DNA from: Aedes albopictus
Taxonomy: Eukaryota > Arthropoda > Insecta > Diptera > Culicidae
NCBI RefSeq assembly: GCF_035046485.1
Contig: NC_085137.1
Span: 254,594,733 to 254,658,732 of the forward strand
DNA length: 64,000 nucleotides
Direction of reading: 5' to 3'
Shown: positions 56,450-64,000 of the stretch, one piece after another
Numbering within the stretch: position 1 is the first letter of the stretch
Layout of the letters: each line of letters opens with the position of its first letter
Program-made: the position numbers and the translations under genes
Notes under the pieces: model-generated
Seen by the model: the letters and a program-made list of their open reading frames with translations, nothing else
Databases searched by the model: none
Told to the model about the DNA's origin: nothing

Positions 56450-57300
56450 TGGAGACCTGAAATTCCACGGTGTCGGCCCAAAATACAAGATGGCAGACGA
56501 ATATTCAAAATGGCGGCTCCAAATTCAAGATGGCGGCTGTTTAATAGAGTTTTAGGCTCTAAAACCATGCGATATGGGTATATTTGGTATGAGGAAGTCC
56601 AAAAATGGGGAAGAAGCAAGGGAAAAAGTCTGGACTCCAAAAATGGTGACCAAAGTATCCAAGATGGCGTTCAAAAATCCAAAATGATGACTCTAAATTC
56701 AAGTTGATGACTACTTAATGATGTTTTAGGCTCTAAAACCATGCAATATAAATATATATGGTATGGGTAAGATGCCCGGAGTCCAAACATGGCGACCACA
56801 ATATCCAAGATGGCAGTCTTAAACCCAAGATGACGACTCCAGATTCAAGATGGCGGCTATTCAATGGTTTTTTTTAGAGTCTAGAAGCACGCAGTATGGG
56901 TATATTTGGTATGGGGAAGATGTCTGGACTCCTAAAATGTGCGACCAGAATATACAAGATGGCGATCTAAAATCCAAGATGACGGCTCCATATTCAAGAT
57001 GGCGGCTCTAAAACTATTCAATATGGATATATTTGGTATGGGCAACCGGAGTTCAAAAATAACGACCAGAATATTCAAGATGGCTTCTCAAAATTCATGA
57101 TTGCGACTGTTTAATTGAGTGTTGGGCTCTAAAACCATTCAATATGGGTATATTTGGTATGAGGAAGAAGTCTGGAGTCCAAAAATGGCGACCAGAATTT
57201 TCATGATGCCGGACTTAAATCCAAAATGGCGGCTCAACATTCAAAATTGCGACGTTTTTCAAGAGTTTAAGCCTCAAATATCAAGAACCAGAAAAACGAT
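56450..57300 (+). repeat. tandem array of AAGATGGCGGC-bearing units
   Basis: About five units of 120-180 bp. Each contains a GGCTCTAAAACCAT...TATTTGGTATG segment (near 56552, 56730, 56878, 57004, 57124) and several copies of AAGATGGCGGCTC or close variants. The motif matches the known YY1/Pho consensus core (ATGGC within AANATGGCGGC). Units are diverged and the array is not coding. Confidence 0.7.
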
Positions 57301-57573
57301 ATGATTTCTGGTGCCATGAAATGGATATCTGTTAAACGTATAAAAGTGCGATATTCATGAACATGTCATTTGACTTTTGTTGAAATGGGTTTTCGAAGGC
57401 ACGAGAAAGGCGCCATCACCGCTAGGTGGATTAATTGTTTTTTTTTAATAATTACTTAAAAAAAAATTCGCAGAATCTTTGGAGAGATTCATTACGAAAA
57501 GTTTCGGAATCCTGAAGGAAAGACATATGAAAATGTTGAAAATATCAAAATATTAGGTTGATGCAGTAGATAC

Positions 57574-57845
57574 CCCAAGTAACCACAGTGCTGAAGCCTG
57601 ATTACATGCAGATATACGGTGTATTTAGTGCAATCATTACTTTACATGCAAACTTAAGGTTGATTTAAAGTGGAAGTGGGCAATTATAGAATCAAATTAG
57701 GATTATACTGGTATAATCTTGAAGCAGTCGCATAATTGCCCATTTCCACTTTAAATCAACTTTAAGTTTGCATGTAAAGTAATGATTGCTCTAAGTACAC
57801 CGTATATCTGCATGCAATAATGCTTCAGCACCTTGGTTACTTGGG
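57574..57845. mobile_element. 272-bp palindromic MITE, copy 2
   Basis: Same length and family as 18501-18772, in reverse orientation, with ends CCCAAGTAACC and GGTTACTTGGG. AC flanks both sides. It ends about 140 bp beyond the stop codon of the zinc-finger gene. Confidence 0.7.
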
Positions 57846-57983
57846 ACTGTAATTAAGTTCCAATATTTGTGAGTGATGGGTGGATGTATCAAGGCATTTA
57901 AGGAAGGTTCGGACACAAATAAGCACGAATCAGTTTCTAAACTTAAATACCTCCTAATATTGGTTGCACATAAACACACTTAC

Positions 57984-60315
57984 CTACTCGATTTCCACTT
58001 CGGCATCATAACTACCCTCGTCCAGCGTTTGAATGTGCAGATTCGCGTGATGATCGGCCAGCTCTTCCATCGACACAAACCAATCATCACACAAATCACA
58101 AGCATGCATTGGCACGCTGGAATCTAGCTCTTCTGTCGCTCCGACGTGTACTGGATGCTTCAGATCGGTTTTAAACTTATTACCTTGTGATTTTTTACTC
58201 ACTTGTTTCCCACAGGTGCCCAAGTGCTTGCTGAGTAACGTTTTCCGAGAATATGGTTTGCCGCACTGATCGCACTTGAAGGGATAATTTCCCGAGTGGC
58301 CAACTTCGTGCCGTCGCTTGTCCGACAGATAGCCAAAAGCCTTCGGACAGTAGTCGCACTGGTACGGCCGTTCCTTGGTATGAACTCGCATGTGCGTTTT
58401 CAGATTCGACGCACATTTGAAGCTCTTCTCGCATTCAGCACAGGGGAACTGACTCTCCGTGGAATGCATCCGGAGCATATGGACGTTGTAGTTGCATTTC
58501 TTCGAAAACGTTTTGTCGCACTGGTCGCACTTGAACGGTTTATCCGAACTGAGGTGTAAGATGCGGTGGGCTTTCAGGTTTCCCTTGATGGAGAAGTTTT
58601 TCTCGCAAATGTCACACACGAAACGTTGAATTCCGCCGAAATCCGCCACGGGCGCGGTGAATTCATCTTCTGGTTGGGATAGCTTCTTCAAGATCGCTTC
58701 CGGTATTTCTTGTTTTGCTTGGTGAATGTCCAGGCGCTGTTTGAATCCACAATCCAGAAAGCATATTTCGCAAACAAACTTGGACAGTTTTGTTGACTGT
58801 TAGGAAGAGAAATAAAGGAAATGCTTTCAGTTATTGATTGTCCTACATTTAATTTGTAATTTGAAAATGTTATGACAGATATGCGGTTTATGGTATTACA
58901 CTTCAAGTTAATACTATAAGATTTAAATGTACGAAATAGACATTTACCTCTGACATTTCCCGTGCCGCGCTCTGATGCGTTCGCTCCGCATGCGTCCCCA
59001 GCTGGCTGAACGGCACCACCTGATCACATCCACAGCAGTTCACCGCAAAATCCTCCGGCAGCAACCGGTGCAACTGTTCGTGGTGCTTTTTCTTGCGGAC
59101 GCTGTTCAACACCAGACGGCAACTGGCACAGGTACGCATCCTCCTACTGACCCGACTCGACCTCTGGTGAAACTGGAGAGCCTTCGCGGAACTGTGACGC
59201 TTGTAGCAAACACCACACATGTACCACTCCTGCAGGGTAGTGTCTTTGTCCTTCTCCGGTAGATGTACCAATTTGGAATGCTGCTCTAGTTGGGTTTTAG
59301 TGCGGAACTCCAAAGGACACCCGCAACAAATCGCGGCCTCATGGTGCTCCGATTCCTCTGGAAGTTGAAAATCCTCATCAATGGCTTCGAAATCTTCGTA
59401 TTCGATTTCCTCCAGTGCTTCTACTTCCATCTCTTCGTAGACTAGTTCTTCGTCCAAAGCATCGTTTTGTTCTGCATTCATAAGAGGCGACGTCTCTTCG
59501 GAAAGAATATCATCTCTGTGGTCTACTGGCGGAGGGGATTGATCGGACCTTACGCTGCCTGCAGCAGTAGTGTCAATCGACTCCCTAATCTCTTCAACGA
59601 GATACTCTGGTTCAAAATGAGGCGGATCGTGAGCATCCTCCTGTTTCAAACGATTAACAGGCACCTGAATAGTTTCAGATTTTTTATGAATATCTTCTGT
59701 AATGTTTTCAAGTTTTCCTTGATTATCATCAATTGAAGGGCAAAGCAACTTGTTATCCGGTTCATCTAAGTGCGGATCTTCTTCTAGCTCTTCCTGAACA
59801 GAATCGAAAACCACCTCAGATTTTATGTGCAATGTAGGTCTTTCAATGTCCTCGCTTTTATCTGGTTGCGTGACTATGGGCTCCTCTACTTGAACTTCAC
59901 TTTTGTTGGTGATACTGATGCAATCCGCCTTCCCATCAGATTTACCGTTCGGGACAGTGGCAGCGATCTGACGCCCATTGGTCAGGTTCAAAATCTTCCG
60001 CAGCTTCCGGTCGGTTTTACGACATTTTTCCCGAAGTTTGTACGATTCACGGAGGACCAGCAGGCATTCCGAACACACCACTTCCGGCAGCCCGTCGCTC
60101 TTTTCAACCTAGCGGGGGCACAGTAAATGTAAAAGAAGATCCCACAAACAAAATATCGGATTCAAAAACAGCTTACTTACCGAGATTCCAGTACAGTCGA
60201 CAATCATCACTGCTGGTGAAACCTGAGGAGGAACATCCGGAGTCACATTAAACAGCGAACTGAAAGCGTCACAATCATCCTCCATGCACACGCGGCAGAT
60301 ATCGGTAGTATTCAT
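57984..60315 (-). CDS. ZAD-domain C2H2 zinc-finger protein
   Basis: Probable nuclear DNA-binding regulator of the insect-expanded ZAD family. Exons (minus): 60315-60181, 60108-58948 and 58796-57984, all joined in phase 0, giving 702 residues. Introns are 72 and 151 bp with GTAAGT/GTAAAT donors and TAG/CAG acceptors. The N-terminal ZAD has its four zinc cysteines at C7, C10, C57 and C60. A long acidic linker (about 95-300) is followed by three to four degenerate C2H2 units (about 305-430), a partial finger at the start of exon 3, four canonical fingers (e.g. FVCDICEKNFSIKGNLKAH, YQCDYCPKAFGYLSDKRRH), one ending H-x3-C, and a last finger HACDLCDDWFVSMEELADHH. ZAD domains usually mediate dimerisation. 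The target is unknown. A good donor (GTAAGT) directly follows the TAG stop, so the 3' UTR may be spliced. No orthologue can be named. Confidence 0.93.
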
Positions 60316-60825
60316 GTTGCGGTACGATCGCAGACATCAAAATTTTTAGAATTTGCTGTAAAAATGTTGGAATACTTGACCTGAAAAAAGGGTACTACCT
60401 ACAGGCTTACGTATGTTCAATAAAAATTACAATTACAATTACAATTATAATAAAATCTATGCTACGCCAAAATCGTTATTTTTTACTTGTGTTTTGTTTT
60501 GCTACCCCATTCGTAGCACGAGCACCACGCGAGAGGAACATTCTCAAAGGGCGCATGAAATTTTGGAGTTTCACTTCACGATCAATCGAATAAGGTGGGA
60601 ATTGAAGACAGAGCACCTCACAGGGAAACTCTCTTCTGCTTTTCAAGAAAGAATCAATAAAATAACTAAAACCTGAGACACTAAAACGGCTGCTATGAAA
60701 TGGACAGATATTGCTGACTGCATCCCAAATTGGACTGACACAATATTGTGCACATACCTTCAAAGTGTGATTACAGCGCAGGGATACGTTGGATCGAATT
60801 GAGGTCTTCGGTGCACTTCTCTCTC
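60316..60825. other. upstream region of the zinc-finger gene
   Basis: Contains a short ATTACA tract (60425-60448) and no clear TATA box. The promoter of the minus-strand gene should lie just above 60315. Nothing else was seen. Confidence 0.35.
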
Positions 60826-61096
60826 TCTTCTTGGCGTAACGTCCTCATTGGGGCAAAGCCTGCATCTCAGCTTAGTGTTCTATGAGCACTTCCACAGTTA
60901 TTAACTGAGAGCTTCCTCTGCCAATGACCATTTTGCATGCGTATATCGTGTGGCAGGCACGAAGATACTTTATGCCCAAGGAAGTCAAGGGAATTTCCTT
61001 TACGAAAAGATCCTGGACCGACCGGGAATCGAACCCGTCACCCTCAGCATGGTCATGCTGAATACCCGTGCGTTTACCGCCTCGGCTATATGGGCC
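60826..61096 (-). mobile_element. Feilai-like SINE, complete copy
   Basis: On the minus strand the head ATATAGCCGAGGCGGTAAAC carries an A box and GGTTCGATTCCC a B box. The body continues to TTACGCCAAGAAGAG near 60826. Truncated relatives are at 25866 and 34811. It lies between TTCGGTGCACTT (60808-60819) and its inverse (61112-61123), that is, within the loop of a small older hairpin repeat. Confidence 0.8.
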
Positions 61097-61519
61097 CTGT
61101 AAATGGAGGAATAAGTGCACCGAAGAAGTCGAGACGTCGAAACGATCCGAGGCAAATGTGCACTTTTATTACACTTTTTAGGCGTACCAAAAAAAGTGTG
61201 ATAGTCCAATTTGAGATGTAGTCTGCAATAGCACCACCGAAACCTTTGTGTTTAGCATAACTCGACTGCTGTCACAATAATAATTTCCATATTGAATTTT
61301 GCACGTGTATGTCACGAATGAACCTTAGGTGCACTCACGTTCTTCCTGTCCTCTTCTTTCCCACACGAATTTTGACAGTTTCCGGTGGTTTGTTTTGATT
61401 CTCGTTCGTTGCCGTTCTTTTCTCTCTCGGGGAGAAAATTGAGGTTAAATTTCTATGCAAAACTCTATAACGGTGGTGGCTTTGTTTACATGCTATGAAA
61501 AAATCATTGCATAAAATTT

Positions 61520-61765
61520 TGTATGTAACTCGTTGCAAAACTCGATTTTTTCAGCACTCTTCGTATTTATCCAACTCGGCAAGCCTCGTTGGATAAATGT
61601 ACGACTCGTGCTGAAAAAATCAACTTTTTGCAACTCGACACATAAATAACTAGTATGCAATTTGTTGCAAAATTCGATTTTTCAGCACTCATCGTATTCA
61701 TCGAACTCGGCAAGTCTCGTGCTGAAAAAAATCATCTTTTGCAACTTCTCGCATAAATAACTATT
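61520..61765 (+). repeat. two tandem palindromic units (GCAAAACTCGATTTTTT)
   Basis: Each unit has TTTTTTCAGCACTC...GTGCTGAAAAAATC arms around an AACTCGGCAAG centre. The second (from about 61655) is a diverged duplicate of the first. Confidence 0.6.
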
Positions 61766-62458
61766 AGCGTGTATGTTTAAAAGTTTTATATTTATCTTGG
61801 TCGATGCTGGTTGGTATCTTTGCTAAATACGTCATTTGATGTGAAGTTCAGTGTGGAGGCCTGACTGTCAAAATCAATCATCCTCATTCACCTAGCAGTG
61901 TGATATTTCCCTTCGAATCCAAAGTCATTTTCATTATGAAAATCAAATTTCTTATTTTAAATATTGAATCCGAAGCATTTACGCTTATAAACTGTTATAA
62001 TAGTTCTCTTCAAGTGTTGTTATAGTTACAAAGTTATACTTTGATTTAAGTTATTTATTAAAATTTTCTTTACCACAATAATTTATACAAACTTTTACCT
62101 ATGATGCAATCTAAGAATGCAATACTTATTCTACATTACAGAACGGTAACGATCTCCGTTTTGCATGCGCGTTGAGTGAAAATGGCAAACACAGCTTGTT
62201 GAATTTTCGGAATGCAAAAATTGTTGAAAAATTAATGAAAATCAACCTTGATTCGATCCAAAGTGTGCATAAGCAAGTTCCGTGTGATTGGTGTAACTGC
62301 TGTGGATAATTTTCACGCGAAAAAGATCAATTCTTGGTAAGTAAACTGGCTTCCATTGATAGTGGATGCTGTGCAAGAAAAGTTGATATGTAAACAAAAT
62401 GATCAAATTATTTTCTTACAATTTAAGGTGAAATCAACTGATATTAATATTGACAATT
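61766..62458 (+). promoter_or_regulatory. promoter side and 5' UTR intron of the 62459 gene
   Basis: A donor TTG|GTAAGT at 62337 and an acceptor TTTAAG ending at 62427 predict a 91-bp intron in the 5' UTR, just before the coding ATG. A six-codon upstream ORF (62182-62202) would lie in the leader if transcription starts before it. No TATA box was evident. Confidence 0.5.
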
Positions 62459-64000
62459 ATGCGCAGTAGAACAGAGCTAGTCACACACCAGCTGGAGGGA
62501 TCCGATTTCGAAGATGAATCGGACTTTGAAGACTCCGAGGAAGATTGGCGGCCGGCTAAAGGGGAACAGGTAAGCAAACGCGGCACAGTGGTCCATATGT
62601 GGTGTTCTGTTGAAACTAAATACATTTTAGAAACCTAAGAAAATAAAAACTGCTGGCCGCGGTCGAAAGTCTGCGGGAGGTAGCAAAAACGGGGGAAGTG
62701 CCAAGCGCGGCCGTAGACAAAGTCGGAAGGTCAAAAAGCAGTCCAGCGACGAGGAGGAGCTCAGTGATGAGGACGTCTCGGAACCGGAGCCAACGCCTCC
62801 GAAAAAATCGAGGAAATCGGTAAGGCCAAGTCGATTGCGCAAAACTTCAATTTTAATTCAAAACTTTTCTCAAATCATAGGCCAAAAGATCGGCGGACAT
62901 GAATGCCTCCTCCGACGCTTACCAGAGTGCTTCCGAGGCTCCCCAGCCGACTGAGACCGTCGTGCTCAAATCAGAACCAACCACGTCCATGTACGGCAAT
63001 GTTGATATTTCACCGGCGCCCAAACCACAGCCACTCCAGCGCAAGGTCGCGACCCCGGTCAAGAGCTTCCCGGACAAGGGCGGTTATCTGAATCTGTTCA
63101 TCTTCAAGGGCGACCTCAAGGAAGGAATCGTCAACAGCACTCAGGTGTGTCTGTGGCGGCGAGATGGATCGAGCTTGCTGCAGAAATATCTTCGAGATAA
63201 AACCGTGCAATCCGAGTTGCCACAGTTCAACTCATCGATGGTGGTAAGTGTATTTATTTATTTTCTATTAGATATTGTCTCCAATCATATTGGAGCTCCG
63301 AAGGGTCAGGTTTTTGAGGACATAAACCTCCTCCAGTCCGGGGTTTAAAAGCTCGTTATAAGATAAACCTGCGCCGGGGTCCGTGGCGCAAGTGGTCACA
63401 TGTTTGCTTTATAAGCAGATGGTCATAGGTTCGATCCCAGTCTCGGCACTTTGGTCAGTTACTCTTTCCCCCTGAGAGCAGCCCTGACACTGACCCTCTG
63501 CTGAGCCCATGGCTCAAACGAACCCGGATACTTGAACATCGGCGAACGGCAACTCATAATGGATCCCCAATCGGACTGGAAAAAGGAACTACCAACAGCC
63601 ACACATCAACATCTTCTTTCTACCATGATAGGGTAGAAAGTGAAAGCAGCGCGAAAAACAACCAGTTCGATAATAGAACAACAGAATACATTTAGGCGCT
63701 GTACAAAACTGGAAGTGCAGCTGCCAATTGGGATCGCTCACGTGTAGTGCCCTAGTGAACAAAAGAGCTGTAAATTAGGTTAAGTGGTTAAGAATAAAAA
63801 AATAAATAAAACTGCCCGGGGCCTTCGGAAGCTGTTGCATAATTTTGATCTATTCCTGTTTCAGTACTCTTGCTGGGAAGACAAACGAGCCAACGAGTAT
63901 TTGGAAGTCAAAGTGCGGTGTCTGGAGCAGTCGAAGCAGATTCGCGTAGAACTGACCGACGTCGAAGAGTTGGAGGCCAAATCGAAGGATGAGTACGACA
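62459..64000 (+). CDS. nuclear-type protein of unknown function, 5' part
   Basis: Four exons are visible: 62459-62569, 62631-62819, 62881-63243 and 63865 to beyond the window, all phase 0 with GTAAG donors and TTAG/ATAG/TCAG acceptors (at least 266 residues). The start is acidic (FEDESDFEDSEEDW). Next comes a lysine/arginine/serine-rich segment (about 38-100: KRGRRQSRKVKKQSSDEEE, PPKKSRKS), typical of chromatin or nucleolar proteins and nuclear signals. From about 165 on it looks folded (GGYLNLFIFKGDLKEGIV, CLWRRDGSSLLQKYL, YSCWEDKRANEYLEVKVRC). I do not recognise the family. Intron 3 (621 bp) carries a complete SINE. The ATG was preferred over an in-frame TTG nine bases upstream. Confidence 0.85.
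63371..63808 (+). mobile_element. SINE family B, complete, in intron 3
   Basis: tRNA-like head with A box TGGCGCAAGTGGTCACATG and B box GGTTCGATCCC, a body of about 350 bp and an A-rich tail (AATAAAAAAATAAATAAA). Sense orientation relative to the host gene. The 3' body recurs at 2602-2675. A weak duplication (AAACCTGC/AAAACTGC) may flank it. Confidence 0.75.

Noticed and set aside
56450..57300. Array considered as a CRISPR-like or coding repeat
   Set aside because: Units are long and diverged with no regular spacers, the genome is eukaryotic, and frames do not persist.
61020..61096. Possible true tRNA gene on the minus strand
   Set aside because: It is the head of a Feilai-like SINE with related bodies at 25866 and 34811.

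Overview
The window looks like nuclear DNA of a culicine mosquito, most likely Aedes. This is inferred from three things. Several tRNA-derived SINE families are present, including Feilai-like copies. There are LOA/Lian-like and RTE-like LINEs and many TA-, TTAA- and hairpin-type MITEs nested inside one another. The genes are typical of insects: a CYP9-type P450 and a ZAD zinc-finger factor, with short introns. Most of the 64 kb is AT-rich transposon-derived sequence. Only three host protein genes could be supported.

Layout. 1-9.4 kb is a mosaic of DNA transposons: a 2.7-kb foldback element (3868-6585) with RAG/Transib-like termini, a 1.07-kb palindromic element with a MITE inside it, and a 945-bp TA element. 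9.45-11.07 kb is a dead LINE carrying a SINE and a MITE. The P450 gene is at 12.48-14.15 kb, with a TATA/initiator promoter just upstream and a transposon just downstream. 14.3-35.7 kb has no gene. It holds palindromic MITEs, SINEs, a dead RTE LINE (24.2-25.8 kb), a second Transib-like element (26993-28411), an hAT-like element (29665-30863) and a TA element built from iterated motifs (30930-31787).

35.7-40.0 kb is a Tc1-like transposon broken by a small MITE, a TTAA element and a 2.24-kb polyadenylated insertion with a 16-bp target duplication. A MITE with an unusual 7-bp duplication abuts its right end. 40.2-45.3 kb is a minus-strand LOA-type LINE with endonuclease, RT and RNase H domains, inactivated by point lesions and two insertions. 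45.4-50.9 kb holds three RTE-type LINE relics. 51-57.9 kb holds inverted repeat copies and a tandem array rich in a YY1/Pho-like motif.

A ZAD-C2H2 zinc-finger gene (minus, 57984-60315) and a nuclear-type protein gene of unknown function (plus, from 62459, running off the window) are divergent, with about 2.1 kb between them. That gap contains a Feilai-like SINE. No sign was seen that the three host genes act together. Bacterial features such as operons and CRISPR arrays are absent, and no viral gene was recognised. Several insertions are dated relative to one another by nesting, and some have an uninserted copy in the same window that proves their boundaries.
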